Source: Eimeria necatrix
Taxonomy: Eukaryota > Apicomplexa > Conoidasida > Eucoccidiorida > Eimeriidae
Assembly: GCF_000499385.1 (NCBI RefSeq)
Contig: NW_013651995.1
Location: 24,557-88,556 of the forward strand
DNA: 64,000 nt
Direction of reading: 5' to 3'
The translations under genes were made by a program, and so were the position numbers. The notes beneath the pieces were generated by a model. That model saw only the letters and a program-made list of their open reading frames with translations, was not told the origin of the DNA and did not search any database. Positions 11,301 to 22,644 of the stretch are shown in pieces; the first letter of the stretch is position 1; every line of letters starts with the position of its first letter.

Positions 11301-13288
11301 GCGGCGGATTCTGGGCCGTGAAGGAATGACTGCAGTGTCTTGGAACCAAAGCAGCGGAGCGCTGCCTCGCGACAAGACGTGAGAAGCAACAGCAAACTCA
11401 AATCCCCCACCCCCTCGCAGCAGCACTTGCCTCCACAGTGCAGCAGGAGTTCCTGCCGCTGCTGCTGCTGAAGCGGCTGCTTGCCGGGCTGCTGCTGCTG
11501 TGGCTGCTCGGGAGGGAATCGTCGCCTGACAAATAAATTCAACTTCGATTTCGTTTGCCGCATCACCGGCGTCGTTGAGCCCCCGCTTACGGTATCTGTT
11601 GAGACCCCGCAGCAACACCAGCAGCAGCAACAACAGCAAGACGAATGATGCAGCAGCGAGACCAATCAGCACAAAAAAGCGCAGAAAACCGTAGAAGCAG
11701 CGGCAGCTGTGGCAACACAAGCAGCAATGGATGCACCAGCACAAACAGCACTGAAAGGCAGCACCACTAGCAGCACCAAGGAGCCTCAGTGCTTCCCTAC
11801 CGGGGCCCTGCAAACGCAGCAGAACGTCTTGAGATTGTTAACAGCTGCAGGTGGACCCCTTGGGTTTGCAGCACTTGCTGCTGCACCGACCCATGCAACA
11901 GCAGCAAGAAGAATCCCTCTGATATTAAGTCCTGCTGCTGCTGCTGCAGCAGTAAAGACAACAATTCGCGGTTCCACAGAAAACGACACTCCTCCCGGTG
12001 TAAAGGCGACCAATGCCAGCGGCTGGTGGCCTCTTGCTGTTGCCGCTGCACTTGCTGCTGGGGCTGCTGCTTCTGCTGCTTGCATTGACAGCATTTAGGA
12101 TTCAGTTCGCAGCTCAGATACTGCCCGTGGAACTCGGCTCCGCTGGCAGCAGCAGCAGCAGCTGCCGCTGCAACTCTTGCTGCTCCTCCCCCCTTTTGAG
12201 CAGCTGCTGCCGCAGTTAGCTCAGCAGCAGCAGCAGCCGCTGCTGCACATGCAGCACGCCTCCTGGCAGCCAACTGCTGCAGGGAGAGATTGATGCAGAG
12301 AGTCCGGCAGAAGTAAAATCCGCGGTCGGCGCGGTAAGCCAAAACTGAAGTTCTGTATTTCGCATCTTCTGCTGCCGCTGCGGCTGTGCTTGCGCTAAAG
12401 GACAATCCCGAGAGTCTTTTGCAAAGTTGCTGCACCTCCTGCAGAAGCTCGAGCTGCTGTTGATTGAGTGGCTGATCCTCTGGCGGTTGCTGTTGTTGCT
12501 GCTTTTGCTGTCCTCGCTTAGCCTGCTGCTGCTGCTGCTGCAGCGAGTGCAGCAAGTGGAGCGTGGGAGGACTGCTGCAGCAGAAGGCAGCAGCCTCCTG
12601 CGGCGTCTCAGCGGTGAAAAAAAGGGGAAGGAGAACCAAATCGTCGATACTGTGTACTGTGTGGTGCACAAGCAAACGCGCAGCCTGCAAAGACAGAGCA
12701 GCAGAGCCTCTTTGCTGCTTTCTACTGCTGCAGCAGTTACAGCTGCGCATTCAAGGCCTCAGCTGCTCCCGCTACAGCAGCCCTCGCTGCTGCGCTGTGG
12801 GTGCCTCTATTGCTGCTGCCTCAGTAGAACTAGCTGGTGCTGCTGCGTGCTGCCAGCAAGCTCTGTCGCTGCCCCTCCCTGTGCACCCGTTGCTGCTGCT
12901 GCTGCTGCCTTACTGGTCGCGCGCCAACAGCAGCAACGAGGTGAAAGCCACAGAGCAGAGGCAGGAAGCCAACAAGGCCCGACACGGAAAGCTGCTGCTC
13001 CGGGGCCTCCCCCAGCAGCTGCAGCGCTGCACGCCCATGAGCAGCAGAAGCACATAGCATGCAACTTGAGGGGCACCACAAACCAACTTCAGACTTTGCA
13101 ACTGCAGCAGCAACCGAAGCAACAAAGAAAAGAGAAGCAAATTTTGTGCAAGGTCGTGGCGCTAAAGAAGAAGCAGCGGCAGCTGACTTTGCCTTAGGCA
13201 GTTCTTCGCAGCCTCCGTAGTCATGAACTTCGAGCCGATTCGTTCCCACGTTGGGGGACGGCTGAAATGAGGCAGCTCGTGCTGCTGC

Positions 13289-13319
<31 letters not shown>

Positions 13320-13836
13320 CTGACTGCATCTGCTGCCGAAGGTACTGCTCCATCTGCTGCCGCTGCTGCAACACTGGCTGCTTGTGCAGCAGCAGAATAG
13401 AGTGAAGCCGCCTCCATGTCACCCCATCACGCCCCAAAATATGTTCCAGATCCTGCTGCTGCCGCGACTGCTGCTCATTCCGCTGCTGCGCTGCGTGCTG
13501 CTGCTCCTGAGGCTCCCCGCATGAGTTCCACAGCTGATCTGTGCTCCCTACAGCGAGTATGTAGCGCCGACTGATTAATAGAGTGAATGTAGAGAGAGGC
13601 GGCTTCGGAACTGCGGCTGCTGCTGCAGCTGCTTCTGCAGGCGCTGCAGCACCTGATCCTGCGACTCCCGTTGCATTGGAATGCGCCGCTCCTGTTTCTC
13701 CCAGTTTGGTACAGCAGCTTGGCACTGCAGCGGGAGCTGTTATTGTTGCTGTGGGCGGCTCGTTTACTTCTGCAGCTGCTGCAAGCCCGGCCTCAGCAGC
13801 TCGTCGCGGGCTGTGTACCCGGGGGTACGCCACCAT
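8360..13836 (-). CDS. FIG4: Polyphosphoinositide phosphatase FIG4 (SAC domain)
   Basis: FIG4 removes the 5-phosphate from PI(3,5)P2 on endosomes, in complex with VAC14 and PIKfyve/FAB1. Exons fixed by homology and phase: 8360-8504, 8881-9340, 9416-9479, 10673-11035, 11295-11595 and 11801-12684. Partly fixed: one ending at 12914, one starting at 9945, and 10162-10308 (weak donor). The first coding exon starts at the ATG at 13836; its 3' end is unresolved. In order the protein shows TFTLLISRRYILAVGS, GLVGFLPLLCGFHLV, GFYFCRTLCINLS, RFLWNRELL, SRRSAAFAGPRYRKRG, DAANEIEVEF, RGSAPLLWFQ and QRYGAPLLLLNLL. Next is the catalytic LNCLDSLDRTN (CX5R intact; the usual second Cys is Ser), then DDVALQYGG and a final YDVYIHHK. 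The QYGG and FYLHHK-type ending distinguish FIG4 from SAC1. The protein stops right after the SAC domain. Gln/Ala-rich insertions are scattered inside it. Confidence 0.9.
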
Positions 13837-15644
13837 GTCCCTTGACGCCTGCGTGCCACTGGAGGCACAGTACGCGCACCAGCAACACCATTAGAGTCAT
13901 AAGCAGTAAAGACACATGCTGTTTCGCTGCAACTTATGCGCTGCTGCCCGCGCCCGCTTCGCCGTCGAGTCTACTGTACTCACTGGGGGCCCCTGCAGTG
14001 CCCCTGCCCTCAACTGCTCAATGCGCACATAAAGACGCTACCCTATGAGTTAATACTGCAATATAGTTCAAAAAACACGAAAAGGAATCAAACCAACTAA
14101 TGCTGGGTAGCCGGGCAGGAACGGACAATCAAAGAGCGTGGGGCCCTCATAAGCTGGGGGGCCCCCAAACCCAGTGGTCATGTGGGGGGTAGCGCTTCTA
14201 GGTTGATCGCCAGCAAACAGAGTCTAAGCAGGCAAATGAATCCGTTATTTCACATTTAGCAATAATGTTATATATAAAGGATTGTCTTCGCTACCGTATT
14301 GAGCTTGGCAAAAGCAGCGGCGTCGAGACAATGCACGCACTGCCTGCGCAGCGGCGATGAGCGCTGATGCAGTTTTGTAGTATACATGAAATTGCCACTC
14401 TAGTTGTTTCTAGAGGAATCAATAGTATTCCTTTCTTCTACTTGTATCGTGTCTCGGGGTTCCAGTTGTATTCAATTTTGTTGTGCCGAAAGCAGCAGCA
14501 GCAGTAGCAGTAGCCGTTGCTGCAGCCGCTGCGCCGACCACTGCGGTGTTGCTAGTCTGCTTGCAGCGACTCACCCCTATTACCTGAGGCCCTTTTGACG
14601 TATACTTGTGACTGTTTTCCCGAATTTATTATACTACTTTGTCTGCGTATTCGTGCAACACACTGCGAGCGGTGGGCAGCTGCTTCCATCGTACGGTGCT
14701 TGCGCTGCTGCTGCTGCTGCAGCAGGTGCTGCTATAGAAGCCAGCAGCAGCGCAGGCTTTCTTTAATAAGCGTGGTTTTCATTTTCACATTATCTTGCCT
14801 ATTTTTGTTTATTTATCTCTCGGTGAACAGACCGCACTGTCCTCCGGCCTCATCGCGGCCCAAGCCGCGCCTCCTGCTGGTTCAGACCACCAGCAGCGGC
14901 AGCACCGGCGGCTGAGCGGAAGCAGCAACAGCGAGCCATACACCAACAGCAGGAATCTGATTTTTCGTCTCACTTAGTAATTGTCCCTTTGTGGTGAACG
15001 CACATTTGTTGGTGTGAGCGCAGCAGTAGCAACTGCAGTGGCAGCAGCAGGCCAAAGCAGCAGCGGAAGCAGCAGGGGAGACATCACCGAAAGCACGGCC
15101 ACAGCTGTCGGTTAGCTCGCAGTTGCGCATTTGCTGTCATTCTGATGGCCCCACAAGCCTCAAAAACAGTAGTAGGGGCTCTGCCCTACAGCTTCCGCTG
15201 CGTTTAGAGCAGCAAAACTAGCTGCTGCAGCACAGCTTTTGCACAGCTGCTGCAGACAGCGCATATCTGCAGTGGCATCGACCGACTCTTGCCTAGTGAA
15301 CCTGCTGCAAACAGCACACGGCTACAGCACGTGCTGCTACAGAGTTGGTCAAGGGCCCTCCGCTCTCCTGTCGGAAGCAGCCGCGGCCCTGTCTGTGCCG
15401 GGGCTCTATAGCACGGACAGCACATTAAGTATCCTTAAGGAGCGGCTGCAGCAGCAGCTGCCGCAGCAGGAGAAGCAGCATCCGGGGCACAACCAGCATT
15501 TGCTCGACATTTTTAGCGCTGCCTCTCAGGCTCTCAGGGCCAATAAGGAATTTTTCTCGCGACTGCAAGACAGCTCCACCTGCTGCAGCAGCAGTAACGG
15601 CTGAAGCAGCTGTTGCTGCTGCTGCAGCAACTGTTCGTCGCAAT
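13837..15644. other. Divergent intergenic region, possible 5' exon of the sorting nexin
   Basis: About 1.8 kb lies between the FIG4 start (-) and the sorting nexin start (+). Near 14104-14215 there is a G/C-rich patch with complementary GGGGCCC-type runs. CAG repeats occur at 14490-14540, 14700-14760 and 15010-15080. An open plus-strand frame at 15240-15604 has plausible protein sequence (LLDIFSAASQALRANKEFF) and could be an upstream exon of the sorting nexin, but no junction could be proven. Confidence 0.35.
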
Positions 15645-16242
15645 ATGGGTAGGCAGGCCGCAGGTTCTCGGACCAGCAACAACAAGCAACGTGCAAATGC
15701 TGCTGCGGCGGCTGCCGCTCTGGCGGCTGCCTCGGCGCAGGCTGCTGCGGCTGCAGCTAGCGTGAACACCCCACAGTCGCCTTCGCAACAACAGCAGCAA
15801 CAGCAGCAGCAGCCAGCAGCAACATGCGGGGGCTCAGGGGCGGCAGTGGGCAGCAGCGACGGGGAAACCGCCACAGCGGAACAGACAGTGAGTGCTTCGC
15901 CGGCTGATGAGTCGGCGAGTGCGCAGCAGCAGCAGCAGCAGCAGCAGAAGCCACCGGACAGTCTTAGGACTGAGGCCCTCGTGACCCACAATGTGGCCCC
16001 ATTGGCGCCATCTGCGAACGCGACAAATGGGGCTGAGATCGCAGCATCAGCAGCAGCGGCGGCGACCACGGAGTCAGCTCAGGCAGCTGCTGCTGTGGAG
16101 GAACCCGTCAGGTTTGGCTTCCGGGAGCGCTTCAGCAGCGCAGTTTCTGGGGCGCGGAGTGGCCTGGGATTTTCATCGCTATGCAGCGGCAGGCCGCTGC
16201 AGCAACAGCAAGAGCAACAGCTATTGCAACAGCAGCAGCAGG

Positions 16243-16273
<31 letters not shown>

Positions 16274-18754
16274 GCTCGAGCTGGAACAGGTGGAGCAGGA
16301 GCAAGAGCAAAAGCCGCTGTCGAACTCTCGAGAGCCGTCCCTTAGCAGTGATGGGGATGTTATTGACTCTTTTACGCTACTGCACACAGATTCCAGTCAT
16401 ACGCTGTCACATTGTGCAGCAGCAGCAGCAACGGCAGCAGTGGTAGGTGCTTGCCATCCTTTGAAGCCGCGCAGCTGTGGCCGCCAGGACTGCCCGCATG
16501 TAGCGCACGGCTCTGCTGCTGCTGCTTCTGCTGCGGCAGAAGGGCTCGCCTGCGTAGCTCCTCGTAGTGCATCTGCTGCTGACCCATTTGGAGACCAGAC
16601 AGATGCAGTCCTGCTGCCAGAGGAGGCATCAGGAGGTGTTCCTCGGCATCGAGGTCGTGCCGTTTGCTGCTGTTGCAGCATCGGCAACAGCACCACAAGC
16701 AGCAGCAGTACGAGCACTAGCAGCAGCAGCAGCTTCAGTGCCACTGCGCAGAGCGCACAGCAGATGCTGTGTGAGGACTGTTGCTGCTGCTGCTGCGGCG
16801 ACTTCCTGAAACAGCTGCTGCAGGGCTCCTTCTGGGGCGGCAGCTGCGCAGCAGAGCGGATGCGTCGTCGCATAGAGCTGCGGGTGACGGAGGCTGTGAG
16901 CAGCAGCAGCAGCAGCAGCAGTAGTACCAACAGCTTTGTAGTTGTTGGATCATCGTTGTGGTCTCGAGGGCCTCTGTATGCCGTCACCGGAACTGCCGAG
17001 GGCGTGGGGCCCTTTGCAGTGCGACGGCGACACGCGGACTTCCAGTGGCTACAACAGCAGCTGCAACAGCTGCTGCCAGGAGTGTTCATCCCGCCCCTGC
17101 CTAAGAAGCAGGGGCTCACCTGTCGCGACGACGCAGAGACAGCAGCAGACAGAAGGCAAGGCCTCTGCATGTTTCTCACGAGAGTCCTGAACAGGCCACA
17201 CCTCGCGAATACTTCTGTTGTAAGAGCGTGGCTCGAGGTGGCACCCTACGGCAGCAGCAACAGCAGCAGCAACGGCAGCAACAGCAGCGATGCATCGTTC
17301 TCCGTTGAAGCTTTGAAGCAACGCAAGCAGCACATGACGGAGCTTCAGCGAATAGAGGAAGAGCTAGCTGAGTACAAGCGCATGTTTGTCGATGAGCTGT
17401 CAGCAGCAGCAGCTGCTGCTGCTGCTTCTGCACCTAGTGCAGCTGCAGCAACTGCAGCATCACAACCGTCTTCAGCGTCCTCTTCGCCTGCTTCATGGGG
17501 CTCAGATTCTGCATCACCAAGTGCACCAGCAGCAGCTGCAGCAGCTGCTGCTGGTGCAGATGCAGGTCCCCGCATGGCTGCGAGTAAAGCCCTAGTGACA
17601 CACCACCATCAGTTTCTGACGATGCTGCGCGGGCATTTGCGGCGCATCTGTAAGCTGCAGCAAGAACAGCAAGGGAGCATTGAAGCTCTGCAAGCCGTGT
17701 TGCTAGACCACAGGCTAGAGGACCCGCTGCAGCAGCTGCACCAGCCTTTGTTGCTGCAACAGCAACAGCAACAGCAGCAGCAGCAGCAGCAGCTGCAGCA
17801 GCCTCTGCTTCGTCCAATCGCCAGTAATGGTCCCGTGCCTACATCGCGGGGTGTCGTGGCGTTTCAGCAGCAGCGGCCTCTCCGCGGCACCATGGGCAAT
17901 GGACCTATCGCTGCGTCGCGGGGCATTACGGGGCTTCAGCAGTCGATGCATCAGCTGCAAATTGATGCCCGGGAGAATGATGTTCTCTCCAACTTGAGGA
18001 GCTCTCCGCAGCTGCAGCAAGAAGTTCAGTTCTCCGGGGAAAGCAGCACTGGCCCTACAGCGACAGCCCCCGCTAATTCTTACCGGCATCAGCAGCAGCA
18101 ACAGCAGTTTCAGCAGCAGCAGCTGCTGCGGCAGCAAGGCTTCACAATTTCTGGTAGCGACGCTCTGCAGGATTTGTCATCTGCGTTGTTTTTCTGTGGT
18201 CTGTTGTGTCAGCGTCAGTCTCGGCAGCAGCACCTGGATTTGCTGCTTGCTGCTGTTAATCGCGGGATAGAAGATAGTGATGCCATGATTAATGCTTTCA
18301 ACTATGTGGAGCAACTACAGCAGCAGCAGCAGCAGCTAGCAGCGGCAACAGCCAAGCTGCAGGTAGAGCTGGCCGCATTGCGGAGATCCCCTCGGGGCTG
18401 CTGGCTGCAGACTCACTTGCGGTGGAAAGACAAAGCGGCCCAGGTCGGGGAGCAGCAGCAGCGTCTGCAGCAGCAGAAGATGCTATTGCAGCCGCTGCAG
18501 CAGCAGGTTGCGCTGGCGCAGCAAGTCCTTGTGTACGTAGAAGCCCCTGCGTGGGCAGCCATGCGATCTGAGGCTCTTGGAGCCTCAGTGTACGCATTCT
18601 TAACAGCAAGGCATTCTTTAGAGAGAAGAAGTGAGGCTTTATGGGAGGCGTTTTGTTCTCATGCAGCTCGCTTCCACTGCCAGCAGCAGCAGCTGCACCT
18701 GCATCCGCAGCAACCCCTCCAGCCGCAGCAGCCGCAGCAGCCGCAGCAGCCGCC

Positions 18755-18790
<36 letters not shown>

Positions 18791-18830
18791 CCCCAAGCCA
18801 CAGCAGGACGCTGGGGAAAACAACACCTGA
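15645..18830 (+). CDS. PX-domain sorting nexin (Vps5/SNX1-like)
   Basis: One uninterrupted frame of 1061 codons. Residues about 405-535 form a PX domain, which binds phosphatidylinositol 3-phosphate on endosomes: LYAVTGTAEGVGPFAVRRRH, ADFQWLQQQL, LPGVFIPPLPKK and a C-terminal LCMFLTRVLNRPHL. The basic RRR before ADF and the Pro-rich loop are the usual lipid-binding features. Residues about 560-1010 are long helices broken by Gln runs (LRGHLRRICKLQQEQQ, SLERRSEALWEAFCSHAARF), consistent with a Vps5/BAR-type dimerisation module. That would make it a candidate retromer subunit. The first 400 residues and several linkers are poly-Gln, poly-Ala or poly-Ser. The frame is open upstream of the ATG at 15645, so the true start may lie in an earlier exon. 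The PX call is strong; the Vps5 assignment is an inference. Confidence 0.82.
18709..18790 (+). repeat. CAG/CCGCAG microsatellite in the sorting nexin
   Basis: CCGCAGCAG units are followed by a pure CAG run of about 12 units, encoding a Pro-Gln then poly-Gln tail. It is the longest near-pure CAG run on the plus strand of the window and is typical of the repeats across 3-43 kb. Confidence 0.85.
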
Positions 18831-19740
18831 CGAAAGCAGCCGCACTCTTTGCCGTCGCATTAGATAGGATCCAACGCGTGCAGCAGCAGCAGTAGCAGCA
18901 ACTACGCCAGCAGCTACAGACTGCTGAAGCCTGCTCATCTGGGCTCAGCATTATTTTGTTTTATTGGCAATGCAGAGGATGGGGTGGGGCAGAGGGTTGT
19001 TCTTTTGCCAGTCGTAGGGTATAGGGTTCAAGTGGGTTGCAGCAGGAGCAGCATCACCAGTTGTTGCTGCTGTCATTGCTGCACTTGCGGTGCGCTGTAT
19101 TGGTTTGTCTCTCCACAGCGCCAAGGCCGTTGGCCCGTTCGGGCTGGGCATGCTTCTTGTGAAAGAGGGCGCAGAAATAATTGACTTTGAGTTGGTGCGT
19201 CGCTGCTGCTGCTGCAGCTAACAGCGAAGGCAACTGCTGCTGCAGTGTGCGCGAGCTGCAGCAGTAGCTGCAGCATGTCCGCTGCAGCAGCCAAAACAAC
19301 GCCAGCAACTGGGTGGCTGGTAAGTAGCGCATTCAGGCCAGTGGCCGCGCAGCTGCTGCTGGTGCTGCTGCAGTGATAATTCTGTTTGTAGCTTTGTATC
19401 GTCATTCCTAGCTGCAGAAGCACGAGTAGCCACGGCGGCATTTGCAACAGCTGCTGCTGCAGTTGCTGCAGTTCTGCTCAAGGTAAACTGTTTTCTTGTT
19501 TAGAGTTTGCTGGCTTTTGTGCTGAGTAGACTTAGCTACTCCAAAATGCCAGTGCCAGCTTAGGGCCACATAGTGAGGTTGCCCAGCTTAGTTTGGCCTA
19601 GGATCGTAGTAGCTCGTTGGTCTCAAAAAGACCCAACTTTTACAGAATTTATCCAGCAGAGGAGAGGCCGGATCTCCGGACGGGTGAATGCTCTGCTGTG
19701 AAGGCAGCATGAGCAGGGAAAGGAAGCTTGCCTGTCCTTA
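18831..19740. other. Convergent intergenic region
   Basis: This stretch lies between the 3' ends of the sorting nexin (+) and the GTPase-like gene (-). It contains CTG/CAG runs near 18870-18910, 19200-19290 and 19340-19480. A J domain, which some Rab-like relatives carry downstream, was looked for on the minus strand and not found. No other gene was recognised. Confidence 0.4.
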
Positions 19741-22644
19741 TCACTGCTTGGGAGCACCTCTAACATTTATTCCGGGAATCTGCACGTTGCAACGAGCCCT
19801 AGCCCTTGCTGCTGCTTCGGTAGCTGTCTCAAGGAAGAGCGCATCAACTCCGTCAGCTGTCTCAGCACATGCTGCGTAGAAGCGAGCCCCTGCTGCTGCT
19901 GCTGCCTCCTTTCCTGCTGCAACGCCGGCTTTCGCTGCAGCAGAGCCGTCGGCCTTAGCGGCGACTAGAACAAGGAGTGCATCACCTGTTGCAACGAAGC
20001 ACGTTACACAGGTCTTTTAGTATATAGCCAGTTGCATGTGGAAGTACTGATTGGCTGTGGTTATCAGCAGCAATACGGCTTGCGCCGCCGTTGCTCCTAG
20101 TGCCTCTGCTGCTGCAGCGGACACTACTGCTGCTGCGGCTGTCCATTTTGTTAGATGTTCTTGAATGCTGTCTAGAGACGCAACTAAGCAAGCAACATAA
20201 GCTGGCCTCTCCCTTGGATGGGCCAGTGCTATTCATTTGTTTTGTCAAGTTGAACAAGTGGAGAGAGTGCCGTGAATGAGAACTAGCGGAAATTGTGAAG
20301 CAAGTGATGCACTGTTAGGCTCTCAAGCATAATTCTAAAGAGTGCAGTCACCTGTTTGTCCTTTGGCTTGCTGCAATGTCTCAAGCGCAGCAGTAAGGGA
20401 AGCTGGGTCCGTTGAGTCGAAGACCATGAGCAGCAGATCAGCTCCTTCGAAGGCTCCTTTGATTGCCTCGGCAAACACTGGCTCCCCGGATAAGTCCACG
20501 AAGTGCAGCCGCACCGTTTCTTTGGTAGGCAGCACCACGTCTCTCAAGCCAAAGTCATAGGCTATTGTGCGGGGGCCCATAGCTCCCCCTCTCGCGCCCC
20601 TTTCCCGGAGGGAAACCCCGGCGAATCGCCGCTCACAGAAGCGCCGCACCAAGCAGCTCTTGCCGCTTGCTGGGGGCCCCGCAGTCACCACTTTCAGTCT
20701 AAGAGGCATCGGCATGTCCAGAACCTTCCACCTTCGCTGGGGCACAGGAATGACTGGGATCTGTGGCCTGATGCTGCTGAGGCTGCTCCTGCTGCTGCTG
20801 CCCAATGTACTGTTCCCGCTGCGGCAAATAGATTCGCGGGCAGCATTAATGGGTGCAATAACTCCAAGTGGGAGTGGGGGGACGCGCGAGCGAGCGTCTT
20901 GCTTCTGCTGATCACTCATGGTGCACGGAGATTCAGCTTTATAGATGCCTCCTGTTTCAGTCTGTCCCACTGCAGCTGCTGCCGTAGCTGCCGTAGCTAT
21001 TGTTGCTGCTCCAACTGCCCCTCTCACTGCGATTTCTTCAGATATGGGCCTGTCATTCGGCTTGGTGGCTGCTGAAGCTATTTTCTCTGATGAAATTGCA
21101 GCAGTTGCTGATGATCCTGATTCTGCTATGGTTGTCACTTCTGCCGCTGCTGCCACCCCTAATGCGGCTGATCCACTTGATATTGCTACTGCCTCTGCCG
21201 TTGGAGGGCTCTTTTTCTTTTCACAAAAGGTGCCGTTGCGACCCTCAGCTTCGCATTCTGGAGCACCGAGTTCCTTCGACATGGCAGCAACAGCAGCAGC
21301 AGCAACTGTTACAGCAGCAGTGCCGGCAGTTGCAGAAGGGGGAGCATAAATCGCTAGAGAGTCAGCATTAGCAGCAGCTATTGCGAGTGAAGCAAAAGAA
21401 AAGCCGGAATGTTCCTGAACTGTCATTGGGGTTTCGTTCTCTTGAGAGTCCTCAAGATCCTCTTCCCCTGAACCCTGCGTCGGCTCCGCCGGCCTTGAAG
21501 ACTCGTTGCAAAGTGACTCTGAATCAACAGTGCCCCCAGGCAAGGGAGAGCTAACGGAAGTTGCTCCAGCTGAGCTATAAACACCAGCTTTTGCAGCTGC
21601 AGCTGCTGCCACTGCTGCGGCTGCATTTGCTGCAGCTGCTGCAGCCTGTGCTGCTGCAGAGGAGGCCAGCGGGGAGTCTGGTCGTCGTGCTGCAGCTGCA
21701 GCCGCTGCCTCTGCTGCTGCAGAGGCTGCAGCTTGTGCCAATTCACCTGCGCATGTAGAAAATCTTTGCGTTGTAAGCATGCTCCAGCAAGAGACGGGAA
21801 GCCTTGAGGCACCAGGGACCCCTGAGGCTGATACAGGAGACCCTTTGGTTCCATATCGGTTTTGTTGGGTCTGGGCCATTTGCAGCAGTTTGTGTTCTTG
21901 AACTGGGTGAGACCACGAGGACTCCCTTTTCGGTCCCTGCAAGGATTTCTTCCTGTGCTGCAGCAGATCTGCAGCGCTGGATCTGTGCAGTATGCTGGTC
22001 CCACGGGCTGCCAGCAGCTCTGACTCGAAGGCCCCTCCAGCTGGAGCTGCTGGGCCAGCTGGGGCCCTTGAAGTCCCTGGGCGCACTTGCTGTGGCCCTC
22101 CTAACTCCGAATAAGAGGACAGGGGCCTGGCTGAGCTCTTCAAAGGGAGCTGCCCAGCGGGCACTTTGCTGGGCTGTTTGGCTTGTCCTCTGTAGTCCAT
22201 AAACTCTCGTGAATTGCGCTTGCTGAAGCTACTGCGTAGGGACTCGTGCGTGGCGCTGAGGGCCTCTGTGTAGCTGCTCGACGGTTTGTAGTGCTGCTGA
22301 AGAAGCGCTTGAGACCACAACTTCCCTGAGAATTCAGCGCCAAAGACGTCAGGTAACTCCTCTTCTTCCCACGCAGCAGTTTGGAGGTCTTTCTGCCTAT
22401 CTGTGTAGAAGCTGCGACACGTGGAAGACGACAGGAGGCGGCCTGTTGATGGTGATCCACTGGGACTTATAGAAGCTGAGTCTGGATTCCCTGGAATGAA
22501 GGTGCCTTTTGTTTCCTTCTCTCCTATTTTTCTGTCTAAACTTGACCGGGGGGCTCCGGAAGACGGTGGAATTCGGCGGAAGGTACGGCGGTTGTGTGAG
22601 GAGATGTCCCAAAACATTTCAACCGGTTGGGGAAGATGTGCCAT
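19741..22644 (-). CDS. Divergent Rab-like small GTPase with long disordered N-terminus
   Basis: Two exons, 20352-22644 and 19741-19985, joined in phase 1 (845 residues). The ATG is at 22644. Residues 1-640 are Ser/Pro/Ala-rich and probably disordered. The GTPase fold occupies about residues 648-830. G1 is GPPASGKS (656-663), followed by CLVRRFCERRF. G3 is DLSG (717-720) in LHFVDLSGEPVF. Then come GADLLLMVFDSTDPASL and, in exon 2, ALLVLVAAKADG and FYAACAETADGVDALF. The wording around G1 and G3 resembles the RBJ/DNAJC27 branch (GKSC..RRYCE.RF), but no J domain follows. The G4 motif NKxD is AKAD and G5 lacks the usual SA(K/L), so guanine specificity may be weak or lost. No C-terminal prenylation cysteine is present. 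Fold assignment is firm; the subfamily is tentative. Confidence 0.8.

Noticed and set aside
12427..13197. 256-codon plus-strand ORF
   Set aside because: It lies antisense to FIG4 exons that carry SAC motifs; the composition is translated CTG repeat.
15425..17179. Long minus-strand Ala/Cys/Leu-rich ORFs opposite the sorting nexin
   Set aside because: CAG/CTG repeats lack stop codons in every frame, so antisense ORFs arise automatically. The PX domain on the plus strand identifies the coding strand.
19500..19740. J domain downstream of the GTPase-like exons
   Set aside because: No HPD motif was seen on the minus strand. The second exon ends with its own stop at 19741.
21423..22004. Second minus-strand ORF and plus-strand ORFs within 20.3-22.5 kb
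   Set aside because: They are frame shadows of the GTPase N-terminal exon, Gln/Leu-rich only through repeat translation.
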